NCBI RefSeq assembly: GCF_000003815.2
Contig: NC_049983.1
Location: 13,514,000-13,577,999 of the forward strand
Direction: 5' to 3'
DNA: 64,000 nt
DNA from: Branchiostoma floridae
Lineage: Eukaryota > Chordata > Leptocardii > Amphioxiformes > Branchiostomatidae
The notes under the pieces are model-generated. The model saw only the letters and a list, made by a program, of their open reading frames with translations. It searched no databases and was not told where the DNA came from. The position numbers were made by a program, and so were the translations under genes. Numbering within the stretch: the stretch's first letter is position 1; the number at the start of each line of letters is the position of its first letter. Below are positions 14,101-28,619 of this stretch, in pieces.

Positions 14101-17100
14101 TGAGCTACATGCTACCTACTCACAACTGGCTTCACAGGGTGTGTCACAAAGCACAAGAAGCAGATACTCATTGTACATGAATTTCTATGTTACACACATG
14201 TATAATGTAAAGGATCTTTAGTTGCCCACATGTATTTGAATCTGTGTCTCCCTAAGATTATATCTTTTAAGCATGCTATGAAACAAGTAATGCCTTTAAT
14301 CTACTCCCTACTGTGTTAAATGAGTAATAAAAGTGATAAACCTGACTTACGGAACATTCCTTTCCAAGTCAATGAACATTGACATCCAGCTTAATGAAAT
14401 TGCAGTAAAGCAGTGAAAGAATTGTAAAATATTGGTTGGATAATATGACATTAATCTCTGAGAAGATTCACTTCCCTCTGCATTTCCATTTAGATTGCTT
14501 TTCCAATAACAAATGCCGGCTTCTTAGATTGAGCACACTTCAGAAGAAAATATGGCACAAGATTTCAGGATTAAGAAATTCTCCAAGCTTGGTAGTTCAC
14601 AACTACCAAATCCTTTAGGCAAATATATTTTGTACATAAAAAATGTTATCGATAAAAGCACAGCAGGGGTTGAGCATGTGCGTCATGCAAACCATAAAAT
14701 CACCTTTTCAACACTAATTCATAGCTGTGTAGTTAATGTGATTTTACTATATATTTTGTACTAAATTCATCTTAAGCATATATGGCTCTTTTTTTATGTC
14801 AACATAGCTGCGACACAAAGTACAGTTGTTACAATGGTACATAGTTGTATATGTGTTACCTTGGTGATATATTGAAACTGCAAGTACATGTATGCCAAAA
14901 GTCGACAATTGGGCAAGAATTGTCAGGCATAATGTTAATGTTTATAGAGAAATCTTGTTATAACATTGTTTATTTGCTGAGAACAAGAGTTTTAGTTTTA
15001 CTTTCTACTAGTAATACTAAAATTTCATAATACTTTGTTACATACATGTACAGGTTTACGCTAAATGTTGAATTCTTTCATCAGCATCAATTCAATAGAT
15101 ACGAGAAAGAAACCGCCTTCTTATATCCTGATATCGATCTTCTATTCTCATAGGTAAGAGGAAATATCACTCGACCTTGATGATGTGACCTCCACGGACA
15201 CAGCCCACTAAGTTTTACAAGGAAGTCAAATTGACCGAGAAAGATGGAAGTCTGCGAGCCTCTGTGATATCTGAACATGGCGGAGTGCAGCGTTTGTGCT
15301 GGAGCATACTGAGCCTTAATGTCATATAGGTTTGGTGAGATTAGGTGTTTACAGCATCAAGATCCATCAAGGGATTCAAGCATTTTGTAGGGTGGAGTCC
15401 TTGGTAATAAAATCCCAGCTGGCTGTATCAATATGCAGCAGAAGTCACGCAATATGCAGACATTTTCTGGGTACCCTCTACAGAGCAATCACTGAGATCC
15501 TTATCTTCTTTGAGCCCTAACAAGTACACTTCTGCATTATTTCTACCTTCAATCTAGATGAACATAGGGAAGGAAATATTCATGAGGACTGATGGCGGAA
15601 AAAGGTCCACTCCTAGATGGGCATGATGACGGTTCTGTCCTGGAAACCTAGTTTTAGGGACACATGTCTCAATATTTCTCTGCTGTAGGTATCTGATCTG
15701 CGCAGATTACTGATGACTCTAGCTGTTAGCACCTGGCCTTTTTGTTATCTTTGCAATGGCCGGAATGACAATATTGCTCTCACCTTGGCATAACCTTCAT
15801 ATCATCATAAGTATTAAAAATTATATTCATGCGACCCCTACTTTGAGTGGTGCTGACAGACCACTATGGCTTAATGAGGTAGAAGAGAGAGGTAGGTACA
15901 TTTTGTAGATGCCCTACACTCTTTAAGGGTAGAATCCATCATCTTGTTTAAGAGCAAATTAAGTTATAGGGTGGCTCCAGCATGGTACACATATACATAA
16001 TGATGCTATGTGCTTGCATTGCTGCAAAAGTGTTCTAGTCTCAAAGCTGTACATTGTGTTCTGAATATCTAATGTCATAGTTAATCAAGAACCGCACAGT
16101 CCGCACTATGTATACATGCAGTAGAAATGTCCTTAGAAAAGGAAGAAAATGTATTTCACTACTACCAGTAGCATCCCAGAATTAGTTTTTCTTGCAAAGC
16201 TTTTTGCAATTATCATTTATATGCAGCTCACATGGCAGTCACTTAGTGCTACCAGTCTCCCAAGCAATCCTTCAAAACATCATCATCTGCTAAGATGTGC
16301 TCTTAAGTTTAATGGTGCATACATTTCAAGTCCAATTCAAGTGACAAGTCACCCAGATGGCTAATGCACAGCTTAGAAACTTATCAACCATCCAGTCATG
16401 CAAAGTCTGTCCTACTTTCTGCACATAGAGTTGCATTAAACTTAAAGTTGTTTGGAAACAGCAGCGAAGCTAAAAATAACATCAAGCATAAAATGTATGG
16501 AACTAATGATATCAGTTCTCAGACTGCAACCTAATCTTGAAATATTGGTAAAATGAATTATTCCTACTAGAGAGAGGAGTGCAAGTTTAGAATATAGTAT
16601 CTACTTGACAGGTCTTTTTTTACTTAATTTTCTTATTGAATGAATATTCTATGGTTAAAGGGGTGTATTTGCAACGATGTGTAAAACTTCAGAGCTTTAT
16701 ATAATATAACTAATGTACAGACTATACCAAGCCTTGTATTCCTAAGTGTGAACTGAATGTGTTGAAATACAGAACATCACACACAAGCAATTTCATCTCC
16801 TCTGGCATCAGGAACATATTTTGTAGAATAGCAGTATATATGAAATGGAAACAAGATATCCCTCTGGTACCCATAGATCTAAGTAATTTTCTTCCATACC
16901 TTAGAGATTAGATGTTGATGAAGGATGCCACAACAGGTTGATGAAGAGAATATTGTATGTAGACACATCAGCAATGGCAGCATTCAATTGTTGTCAGCAC
17001 ATGCAGAAAAGGGAAAAAATGGAGACAAATTTTGTGAAAACATATTTGAATCAGTAACATAATTGCAACACAGAAAACATGTAAATTTAATTCTAAATCC

Positions 17101-18168
17101 ATAAAAAATATTTTCTATGTTCTGAAATCCTGTACATATACATGAATGTACATTATGTTCATGCATGTTTAGTATCTCCATTTTTCTAAACCTAGAATGC
17201 TGTAAGTACCTAATGTTGATTTAGGGTAACCGTTGTTCCTTTCAAAACTGTAAGATTTATAAGCGACTGTTTCACAATCCAAATGGTCAGAACCCATACC
17301 ATTTAGTTTCAAACTGCCCCATCATTTCAAGGGAATTCCACACAAATTGTACATTTTCATGGTTCAATGAGAAATTTCCATTGAAATAGGCATAAAGTGA
17401 GGTTCACGCTGACTTTCACATGATGTACCACCAAGTCACTCATAAAACATGCTCGTGTTCAAAGCCCTGAGCGTTTCACTCCCAACACAGGCTAATACAA
17501 GTAATAGGACTGTCAGAATGCTCTTCCTACATGTAAAGCACAAGACAGATAGCAATATCAGTATGAAGCTACCATATACACGTACAAGCATTCCGCCACC
17601 CCATTACGACCTGTGGGTGTGCACATTTGGGAACCAGTCTACATGAAATGCATGTTACAGCAGTTCTTGCTGAAGTTCTCAAACTTGGAAAAACTTATCC
17701 ACTCCCAGCATCTTTACCAATACCTTGGCCTGCTGGAGGTGATTTTTTAAGGAAGACAGATTTTAGGGATTTGGGGGTTCCTGGGCCACCATCAAGAATT
17801 CCCAGCGCATGGCAGAACTGCCTAATAGGGAAGACTGAGCTGGTGATCCTGACATGGAGGGTTAATGAAATGCAGAAATCAAGGCAGCCTTCAGCAAGCT
17901 GACCTGTGATGTGGGGGCCACACTCCATTCCATACAAACTATCAATCTGCAGGGAAATGCTATCGGCTGTGCAAGTAATATTGGGAAAAGTTTCCTTGGT
18001 AACAATTTGAAGACATGATACAGAATGCTATTAAGATATGTCAGAAAGTGTATGATTTCCAATTGATTTTTAAATTCGGGTCTTAAGACAAAAACGTGTA
18101 TGTCTTGTCCATGAAGGAAGGAAATGTTTGGTCTTGTATTAACCGTTAATACTTGTGTGACAAGAAAA

Positions 18169-18208
18169 CTGACACCAAGGAGGTTCCATATAACCTCCTT
18201 GCTGACAC
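18169..18208. mobile_element. 26-bp palindromic mini-element with 7-bp target duplication (copy 1)
   Basis: A perfect palindrome at 18176-18201 (10-bp arms beginning CAAGGAGGTT, 6-base loop) is flanked on both sides by the identical 7-mer CTGACAC (18169-18175 and 18202-18208). The same termini with a different 7-bp flanking repeat recur at 35704 and 45621, which is the evidence that this is an inserted unit and not a chance hairpin. Confidence 0.75.
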
Positions 18209-20651
18209 TGACAAATGAGGGTGAAAGCAAGAAGATGCCTCCTGTAATGAGTGGTGACATTTGGTAGGTCATTCCTTGAGAGGTGATACAATAAATCTTT
18301 AAGGAATATTGAATATACCTGTTTGTTGTAGACTGAGTCTTCCTGACCAACAAAGGGGCTCATGGGTGCAACTAAGATGAACCTTAGCTGCATTGGTAAA
18401 TTTAACAATTCAATGCTCATTTTCCTATTCAACTCATGCAAAATATATTCATATAATTATTAGCTCAAAACATTTCACTGCAGTTATGTAGTGGACATCA
18501 AAGGTTGAAATGAAATATGGCACACTGCACTACATGCTGAAGTGTTACACCCTCATCTTACCGCAACAAAAAAACACTAATCTCTGGATTGGTACTGAGA
18601 AACCGTATACTGTTGCTATTAACACTTGTACTCCACAAAGAGTTATGGTCTAAAATATCAAAAGCTCTAGTAGGGACCTTTAGCAGAAATCAATATTTTC
18701 CACATTAATCATTGTAAAGCTATCACTACAAGAAGCATGTACAGCCTGATATTTACTTGTGATCCGCCTGCACACCTGCACAGGGCACATAAACTCTGAC
18801 GAGGATTTTCAATTTATAGCCTGTAAAAAGACCTTGAAAACTTTAACTTCAAGGTCTCTATACTGAGCTATAAACTTACACTTACATGGGATGCATTTCT
18901 ATTCTCAAGTTTATCTAAGGGGATAGCCAAGGTCACCATAGGTCATAGTCCATCTTTCCATGCAACATAAATCTTTTCCCATAAATGATAAAGGCTATAT
19001 GGCTCTAGTCTACCTTGCAGCACTGAAGGACAGGAATGCAGTATGATATATAATAACACTGAGAATTTGTCTGAACTCAGACCAATGTCCTTAGCTGAAG
19101 TGGAGAACCTAAGAAGTGGCACAGGGTGTTACAGATACGGCAGTTTGAAGATCGCCCTATTTGATTGAAAGATGCAAATAATTTGTTGTGTAATTAGTTT
19201 ATAATTGTTTTGATAATCCATTGTAATGACCTGTTCACAATTACACAAGCCACTCCCTGCAGATATAAGTTTGCAGTTTACATATTAAACAGAATAAATA
19301 AATTGTGGCTTGCTAACAGCTCTTCTCATAAATCATTCTCACAGAAAAACAAAGGCATAACAGATCACATGACAAGTCATGACAGCTATCACATGGCAGA
19401 GTCTATAATGAACTGACTAGGTGAAAGGCTGACGTGTCCCCTAACTATGAACACTACAGTTAGTAACACAATGTTTTCATGTCAGTAGGATTTTGCACAT
19501 TCTGGTCACGTAGATCAAGCAAAATACAATAGCCATCCTTTCAAGATGATAAAAGTAGAGCAGGACAAGCTCACAGTTCTGTCGATGCTGACTACCATGA
19601 TGTACCTTTACCATAGCTCAAACTTGCAATAAAAAAAAAATTAAGCTGCTCGACTGATAACGTTACATATTTGCTCCCACAGCAAAGGAAACAATATCAA
19701 AATTCCTAAATTCCAGAGTTACAACATCACACAACCAAAGAGTGCTACGTGAGCATTGTTGACCTAGAGACAAGGACAGTCCAGAGGGACATCTACATGT
19801 ATCATCACAACACTGGCATTGTCCACAGCCAAGGTCAATTACGTGTATGAATCACAGCAAGAAACGTGACTAGGGAGCAAAGGAAATTTCAGCAGAAGTG
19901 TCTTTCTCGAAGATTGTGTCATACTCTGAGACAAATTATTTATGTAGTATACAAGGAGAAACTAAGTATCTACATGGTAAAATGTGCAAGTACCTTCTAA
20001 TGATATCATTTGCTCATTCATCAATTACATAATCCATTCAGCCATATATCATTATAATATAGGCATTGTTTGTCACAAAATTTTAGATAAGAAACAGATC
20101 AATTTTTTTCATATTTTGTCTTAAAATTTTCTAATCATCTTTACTCTACAGAGGCCCAAGGTCATTTGTGCATCCTTACCCATATAATACATCTGTGTAA
20201 CATGATTAATACTAACTTTTTTGCTGGCATCGTCCCAAGGGGTTTGTGCCCTCTATCAGCAACACTTCATCATGATCCATCAACTTGGACATTGTACCTG
20301 CCATACATCCTGCACTAACACATCAACTCAACAGCCACATCATCCCTTACTGGTAGTATGAGGAGTGATAGACATCCAAGCTTTTAGACTTGAGTTTACC
20401 TTGACATTCTTCAATGGACTAGGCTATGACATGTAAGATTGCCCTTGCCATCATGTGAGTAGTTTTTTCCGACAGTTCCAGCTAAACTTTGGTCCAAAAT
20501 CTATACCCTAAAGCAAATTGTCACTCAGAAAGGAGGCTTTCACCCTCATGTTCACAACTTTTGAAAGCTGTACCAAGTTGGCAAGTTTTGATCAGTGGAG
20601 TCCATGTTTGAAGAATACACATCATGTATTTGCCTGCACCCAAATGGGACT

Positions 20652-20871
20652 TAACGCTAGTTCACCTTTATTCGCAGGGTACCTTTATCCCTTGTATTTA
20701 ACTCCAGGATATTTCAGAATATCAAGTTGACGGACGGTGGTCTCAAACTTCATTATAAATGAGAAAAAATGCAATTTGAAACCACTGTCCATCCACGCCG
20801 TGTCCCTAAATATCCTGTTTTTAGGTACAACGGATATAGGTTACCACACGAATAAAGGTGAACTAGCGTTA
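20652..20871. mobile_element. MITE with TIRs of about 100 bp, possible TA target duplication
   Basis: The left end reads TAACGCTAGTTCACCTTTAT and the right end is its reverse complement. The arms can be followed inward for about 100 bases through further matching blocks (CAGGATATTT and GGTGGTCTCAAA versus CAGTGGTTTCAAA). The unit is almost entirely its two arms. The end geometry allows a TA target duplication, as in Tc1/mariner-type MITEs, but TA is part of the symmetric end and so is weak evidence. Confidence 0.65.
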
Positions 20872-23800
20872 CATACTTGAGGAAATATCTTTCCTCTTGC
20901 TACAATGACATGCACTGATGACACTTATGAGTTTATCTATCAAAAGAATGCAAGACAACTTTGAACTGAAGGCCACTATCTTCCATAGCATTAATCAAAA
21001 TAACTCTGTCTCGCTCTGCTTGGCTTCACGAACGAAGATCATCCATATTTGACTCATATTCAACCCAAAAAACAGTACCTACGAAAGGGTTTCAACATTC
21101 CAACACACTATAGATGAACTCACAATTTGTAAATGTTACGAAAAATATCAGTAGCTTTTCATCACTCTACTCATATATTATCTACTTTTCTATCAACATC
21201 AATTTTTATTTTTACTTAATAATTCATAATCCTCCAGCAAAACAACATGAACCAGCTGAGATTGAACAGCATTTCTTGCACATACCACTGCGACTAACTT
21301 TATTGAGCGTAACATAATTACATTGTTTAATAAGCCATTACAATGACTTCAATCCATGATTGATGCTATGGTATGTGTTAAGTGTGTGATGAACCTATAT
21401 TAATGCTCAAGTACAATAGCAGGGCCTCTAAATTTCAGCAAGATACTGGTAATAAAGCCTCCACTGCTATGGTATTACTCGTATATCAGCATTTTGGTGA
21501 CATAAACTTTCTGCAAGTGTTACACATTGGACGTGACATAAATCTAAATGGCTGAACAACTTGAGAATCTGAGAATTGCTTGGTCAACTTATTACATACA
21601 CTGGATGTGATTATGTGTGGTTAAAGTTGAATGTTCATAATATTGATCATATATATAGTGCTGTTCCCTTTACTCTACCAAACAATACCTTATTGGCTTA
21701 TACAGATATGTCCTCCTAGACCTCACCAGGGCATGGTTATCGATCTTTTTTGATGTCTTGAGATCCTTGTCCTGAAGAAATTTGCTGCCTTAAATCAATC
21801 ATGTGAATGCCTGTATCATCAGTCATAGCCCTCCAGATTAGCAGAACAGCGAAAGGGCGGAGATTTTTTAGCATTACGAATTCTCAATATCCGTGAGCTA
21901 TTCTCCATTTTCGTGTGCAAAATAAAGTTTTCATGTGAACTTTCCTAATCAGCATTTCTTCAAAGGCCCTTTGCATATTTTCTTATGGATATGTCTCCTG
22001 GATTTTATGGACTATCCCTGCAGCTTTCATTGGGACCCCTTTAGCTTTGATAATCAAACTCTCTGGCTTCTGATAGGCTGGAACTGATATAAACATTCCT
22101 AAGGGGTGCTGCCCTAGCTGGGGGAGTCAACTACACCTACATACCCACTCATATGAAATTAATGAGGGAAACAGGACAATCTGCAACTCATTCCCGCAAT
22201 TTTGTATTTTCTCGTTGAACATTTCAGCAAAAAGAATTAATACCAATACTTGCTATCAATACTAAACTTGTTTTCATTCTGAAAACTGAGAGACTAGCTG
22301 ATACATTCTTCACACCTGTTTCAAGTTTGTTTCAAAAAGTGACCATGCAACCAAAGCGCTCATCCCAATATTCTATCTTGGACTTGGAACACATGCAAAT
22401 CAGACTCACATCAGGAATCAGTTACATGTACATGCACCGCTCATCCAATTAAGACCAAGTTGAAAGGATTTTTGACCCTCTGTTTAAACTAATAGTATAA
22501 CTTGCTCGACCCACATTTGACACTAATGACATCCTACTCATTCTTTGGTCATTCTTACTACAATGATAGTGACAACTGCTGGTATCACTTTATAAGCTCT
22601 ATTTTAGCTCCCTACAGCTGTTATCGCTATCCTTGACTCGGAATAAACTTGACTTTGCCTTGGGGAAGGCCATGGCAGCATGCATGTTGTCAAGATAAAG
22701 GGCGACACCCGGTTACCTAGAATGTACATACAGTATGTGGGGGAGGTCAAGAAGAATAGGGAGGCAAAGGCTGTACAAGCGCCTTTGATGTTGCCTGTTT
22801 TCCTTCTCCATTGACAGCAGGAATTGTAACAATTCAGTTCTAGGTTATCCACACGGCTCAACATAGCTGCTACTGTCTATTTATACATGTATGTATAAAT
22901 GTATCAAGTTATCAGCTGACTTCCTGATACACTCTGGAGGAAGGGTGGCCATAAGTCTGGGTACACATCAGGGACCCATCTATTACTAAGCTGCTTTTCA
23001 ATTTCATGCCTTATCTATACACACAGTGACCTGTTTTTTCCAGTGTACAGCAATCCAACATGGAGTTTTGCTGCTAAGGTGAAATAAAAATCCAGACCAC
23101 CAAAGGGAAATTTATAGACCAAGATTTTCAATTCTGGAAATCATCACACTGCACCTTGGATAATAGAGGTAGACATTAATAATGTAGATGTTTCTAGTTT
23201 TCTGTTGTATAGGAATGTCCATATGGTTTTCATTGTTATGCATGTAGTTCTACACACTGTACAAAATACACTGTAAATGGGAGGGCACCATTTCATCACA
23301 TGAAACCCAAACCTCCAGAAGTGCCCTCCCTGCCCCCTCTACTCATGTTTACAGCAGGTTGCTAAAGCTGGCTACAAGGCCCATAGGTGACATAAAGGGT
23401 CAATTGAGGCCATCTGAGAGGTTTGCAGTAGTGCTGAGGTATAGGCAGGGTAGTGCTAATGACATTTTCATCATCATAAGCTTTCAACAATATGTGTGTG
23501 TTCTTTTATTCCAGCATCATTTATTATTTGTACAGTTAATGTTACTTTTGCATGGTTCATGGCATTTATAAGCACTGATTGGCTTCTGACAGAAGAAGAA
23601 TAAAAAGAAGACAAACACACCAGCAAAAATATATATTAAAATAATACATAAAAAATATATCTTTATATTCTATTCTAAAGTCTATGACCACAGGAATATG
23701 TGCGGATAATGTGCCCTTTTCTGTTTCCCTTACAATGAATTGACTCCTATATATTCTATACCACTATCATTGTATCCTAATTATAAGCATATAAGGTTTG

Positions 23801-25280
23801 CATGATAAATCTGGGTAACCTCTCAAGTATACCTGTGCATTTGAGCCCAATAATTTGTCTCCAACACAGCCAGAGAGGTATTCCCATCTGTGCCATATGG
23901 GCCCACAGCCAAGTTCAAGAGTGCCACCAAAGTCATCAATCTTGCATGGGGACATGAGACGAAAATTAGGTGCAACCAATTTTCCAATATCTAAATCACC
24001 AGCGAGTGAGCAGACAGCTAATGTCACGTGACATCGATTTGAGTGTTCATAAACTTCTCTCTAGCCTTTCAAAGCAGGGTTGCTGGAGCATTCAACGTTA
24101 AGATGGCTTTGAAAAGGTCATATTTTATATTCAATACCTTCTGATATTTCAGTTAGATTTGGACTTTAATTGACCTCAGAAGAATGTGAGGTAGGCCATG
24201 TGTAATTTTTGGTTTATAAGCTCTGTTGGCAGTCCTTGGTGGTCTACAGTCTAAAACATACACATTTGTGTGTAAGACATGATACCTGTCAAAATAAAAA
24301 CGAACCAATGGATTAAACTTTTTCAGAAAGGCAACAAACATTTAAACTCATACACCTGTCACAGCTCTTTGATTAACGTTATATGTCAAGTAACTAGTTC
24401 AGCAAAAAGCAAAGTTTGTATTGGTAGATAACATAAGGTTGTTATCAAACCCTACAGCGTTGTATTATTCCATTGACCAAAATGCGGATACACTGCACAA
24501 ATTACATTCACAGAAAATATCTAACATTAAATCATTCCTAGTTTGTTTCAAAACATTGTGCGAGGAAATTTGGAAAGTGAAACAAGCAGAAATTTGATAC
24601 TACTTAATCCTTTAATGTGGACAGTAATGATTTCTGTAAATAGGTCACATTATGCAACATGTAGGTTGGCTTGCCAATGCAATGGATTAGGTGACGTTCT
24701 GACAATATCCAACTATGACTAGAATCATACATTGACTAAATCAGGCTAAAGATACATGTACTGTAAAAATTGTTAGTCTTGTTGTCTCATGAACAGATCA
24801 TCTAGTCATGACATAGCAGCTACCCACATGACAGATGTCCTGTTGATGGTGAGGGTTTAATTCAATCCATACTAGCAGGCTCTGGTAATGTAAACATTCG
24901 GCAACCAGACAAATATTTGATGGGCAAAGACTGATGTTGGCTCAGTGCAGGGTCAGTCTGGAATTCTGGAACACCAGTGCCAACTTAACTTACTCAAGCA
25001 AAGGGGATGACATTCAGATTTGATGTAAACTGAAGAGTAAATGTGCCATCCCTTCCCTTGTCCTACATTTGCTAAGTTTTACTTTTAGATATGTGAGGTA
25101 AAGGAACAAGATATTCTTGTGAAATATAGTAACAGGTCATTTTTTCGATAAGTTATAATATGCTATAATAGTATCATCATCCCTTAATTGATATGATTTG
25201 CATGATAAAATATTACATGAAACATGAACATGGTAATGCTAATAGAAAGCCATCATGTCGAATGACTGAGATGACAATTT

Positions 25281-25324
25281 TAAACCAATGATCATGTTCC
25301 TTTAAACCAATGATCATGTTCCTT
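25281..25324. repeat. 22-bp unit in two tandem copies
   Basis: Two perfect copies of a unit starting TAAACCAATGATCATG. A recent local duplication with no other context. Confidence 0.85.
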
Positions 25325-26674
25325 TATTGATATGTGGTACTTATCATATTTCATACAAAATGGATTAGGCATTACAGATGATAACTACTTTGGATATGCT
25401 ACACAGAGAAGTAGACAACTTCATCCAATATTTATGCAACAGATTATCTTAGTAATTGTGATTGACAGAGATGTATGCCTTCTATACAACATTCTAAACA
25501 TATCTCTGAACCCTCTGGCATAGCACAAGACTTGGAAGCATATCAAGTATGCAAAGGAAGCTGGGGTTAGGATTGTTGTTCAAATCATATCCCACACAGA
25601 CAGAAAAGGCAAAACTACCTACCACAATATTATTATCCTAGGCTTAGTAAAAAAAGGATGTCTTACAATTTAAATTCAAACAACTATGTATAAGACCTGT
25701 TAATTATCACTAACGACGTAAAATATCTAGAAAACAGAGCAAGATGTAAATCTCCCATCCCTCCCCCACCTGGAATGGGCTGACCCATCCTAGTACCAAA
25801 AAGCAGTATTACAGAAAACCATTACTTTGATACTAGACACTTAGGCTTTATATTGAATATCCTGATAAATATGTTTTTAAAATCAATAGAATTCCCCAAT
25901 TAGTCTCCACAATTCCCAGATAACCATCTGACTATTTCTTTCTCGGCATATCCTTGTAGTTTCAAATGTCTGATTAATAATTCTGCTTTGTTATACTTTC
26001 AATTTGTCTCTTCAATCTTTTCTTGTATCGTCCCTTGTGTACGTCGGAATTGGGGCATTGCATTTCAAATTCAAACCACAGTTGCTGCCTGAATCAATAA
26101 AATTTTGCTAACCCTCATTACAACATGATACAGGTTATTGGGTGTGCTGCCATATGGTAAGTTAAGGGGTCAGAAGAAATAGACATCACTGGGTCAGGTC
26201 TGACTAGACTGCAGTATAGAAATGTTTTTGGTTTTAGAATACATAAGGTGCTGTATGGGATGCGAAAGGCAACCATTTGCCTCCACTTTTGGTAAAGTAA
26301 TAAGGAAAGACGGTCCATATAATATGATGTTTTCTTTTTTTCTGAATTTACTTTACTGTTCAACCTAGGCAGCTTTTCTTCAGATTTCTGGGACATTCTT
26401 TTATTGTTTTAATTTTGCACAAGTTGCTTGAGTCTATTGCAGCTTTATTCATAAAGATTGCCATTGGGTTAAAGTTGATTTTTCAGGAGCCTTGTGTGGT
26501 GTGGAAGCAGAAAGATCACTTTGGCAGCCTTCCTTGTTTGTGGACTGCTGATGCCATAACCTTGGAAACTCTGTACTGTGATCCATCCAATATTCCCCGC
26601 CAAGAAACCCGCCACGCAATATGGTCTACAGACACTACTTTCATTCACTACTGCAGACACTACAGTGTGTAGAT

Positions 26675-26894
26675 ACTGTAAATGCAGAAGTGTTCGCTGT
26701 GGATTAATGTTCGCGGTTTTCGTGGTGACCACTTCACCACGGAGAACTTTAAACCACTGCGAACATTTTTCTATAATGGTATAGACTGCAGTTTTAAGTT
26801 CGCGGTGTTGCCGCGAACTTAAAACCACCACGAAAAGCCCCTTTTCCCGCTACCACGAAATTAAATCCCCCGCAAACTTAAATGCATTTACAGT
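26675..26894. mobile_element. MITE with ACTGTAAATGC termini and central perfect hairpin
   Basis: Both ends carry ACTGTAAATGC in inverted orientation, followed by related GTTCGC/GTTTGC sequence. The interior has repeated GTTCGCGG motifs and, at 26791-26825, a perfect 15-bp stem with a 5-base loop. There is no coding capacity. Short palindromic elements with this terminus are common in marine invertebrate genomes (general recollection). The superfamily is unknown because no clear target duplication is visible. Confidence 0.6.
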
Positions 26895-27950
26895 TCCCCC
26901 TCATTATCTCCACTCTTTCTTGATCTTTGGTACTGTCCCTAGCAAGTCACAGTGAGACAGATTAGGACTCAGTTGTAGGAGAAGAGGTGGCTACCAGTAC
27001 CAGGTATTTCACTTTCACTGTAGCCTAACTAGCATAACTTCTAAAACACCCCTGTTGCGCAAGTGGTCTGTTCCAAAGTTAGGTCAGTACTATAGGGAGA
27101 TGGATGACACCATACTGTGGCAGGAGTCACCCGTAATTTATGGCCAATGCATTGGAATATTCCCCACTGCCATTATGAAAGCAGAGAAGAATGCAAAGCA
27201 AGTTGTCTGTCCCAGTAGGGGAGCTCCAAAGGCCCATGCTTTTATATGATTGATGACAAACCTATTCTAGTCTGAACAGCAGCATACAAAATATGGAGCT
27301 CTGATGCCTTGTCTGAGAAAGCCACTATTCCAAGTTCAAGACACATCTGGGAAAATACACCAAGGTCAACCAAAATAAACAGCCTTCTGGCATCAAATAT
27401 CATACAAGGAGTTTTCAGTTTGTCATCACCTCAAAAACACATAAACTTCCTCAAGTTCCTGCACATACCAGTAGGGCAACCTGAAGTATTCTGGTAAACT
27501 TGAACGCCCTTGAACACAGTGAATGGATGTAGCAAGAGAATGTGTTAGGTAACAAAAAATGCATTCAAGGAAGCTGATACAGATGTCAGGGTACCTTGAA
27601 ATTCAACACGTAATTGTAAAGAGGTTTTGACATCTGTCTCAACAGTGAAATGGCCATCTACTTTCCCTTGGAGCATTTTGTGGGTCTACATAGAATAACC
27701 TTGAGTCAGTACTGCCCAGTCGTTTTTTCATTATCACCAGGAGCTTGACAAGCCCATCAATAGCTGCATGTGCATGTACTTTTTATTGACCTGAAAATTT
27801 AGGTATAAACATAAAGCAGAAATGCTGCACTTGTTGATTCAATGATTGTCCTGTCATTACCTTTATGGCCAAATATGGGTCATGATTTCGACTCTAACAT
27901 GGTAGATCATCTATCTTATGTTCCTTCATTAATGTTTTAAATACTTAGCC

Positions 27951-28020
27951 TGGGTATCAGGCCCCCAACCCGATCTCACAAGATAGACATTTTTGAGATC
28001 GGGCTGGGGTCTGGTATCAT
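27951..28020. repeat. Imperfect inverted repeat, arms of about 26 bp
   Basis: The left arm, 27953-27978, ends CCCGATCTCA; the right arm, 27994-28018, begins TGAGATCGGG. The arms differ at a few positions and enclose a 15-base loop. The left end, TAGCCTGGGTATCAGG, resembles the end of the foldback at 47862-47977 (TAGCCTGAGTACC), so it may be a truncated relative. Confidence 0.55.
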
Positions 28021-28619
28021 ACAGCAAAAAAGGTACCGTATTGAATACTTCATCTGAAACAAAAGTGAAGGCCATACAAATGAGGCATGACAAATGAATT
28101 AGTCTTGGAAAAGCCTCTTAACACAAGAAGGTGTAAAGGGCCATCAGCAAAACAATCCTTATTTGTCATGCTCTCTTGAACAAACTCCTGAGAAAACCAC
28201 TAACAAAACTGGTGACATGCATGACAAATAACACAGATTTAAGGATCACAAGTTAGTGCTTGACTAAGTCTCCTAGGGTTGTACTGAGTGTTGATCTATC
28301 TTCTATTTTACCTCATCGTGCTGATAAGGGGCAATTCAGCAGTTGTGGAAACTTTACCAGAAGCCATAAGAGTGGGGAACCTTAAAAATGCTCCATTAAT
28401 TGGCAATATTCTTGTATTGGCTGGTCTTTCATTAGCTTACTTTGCACTTAAGAATTCTCATTTACACTACAGCACATATAACTCAACCATCTAAAATGTT
28501 CTTTTGTAAACTCAATACTGGCTGTAACAAAGATTCTATATTTGATATGTAAATACAAATTATTCAGACAGCCACAGAATATGGTGATGGTAGGATTGCT
28601 AATAGAGCAATCGTAGGGA

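Noticed and set aside
17862-18353. 163-codon minus-strand ORF
   Set aside because: The longest frame in the left third apart from the ERC exon, but it has AT-rich composition, no motif, no splice context, and the palindromic insertion at 18176 lies inside it. Treated as chance.
26469-26831. 120-codon minus-strand ORF and overlapping plus-strand ORFs
   Set aside because: They run into the MITE at 26675-26894 and have no family features.
27951-28020. microRNA precursor
   Set aside because: The hairpin is long enough, but its end resembles the transposable foldback at 47862, so a repeat origin is more likely without small-RNA evidence.
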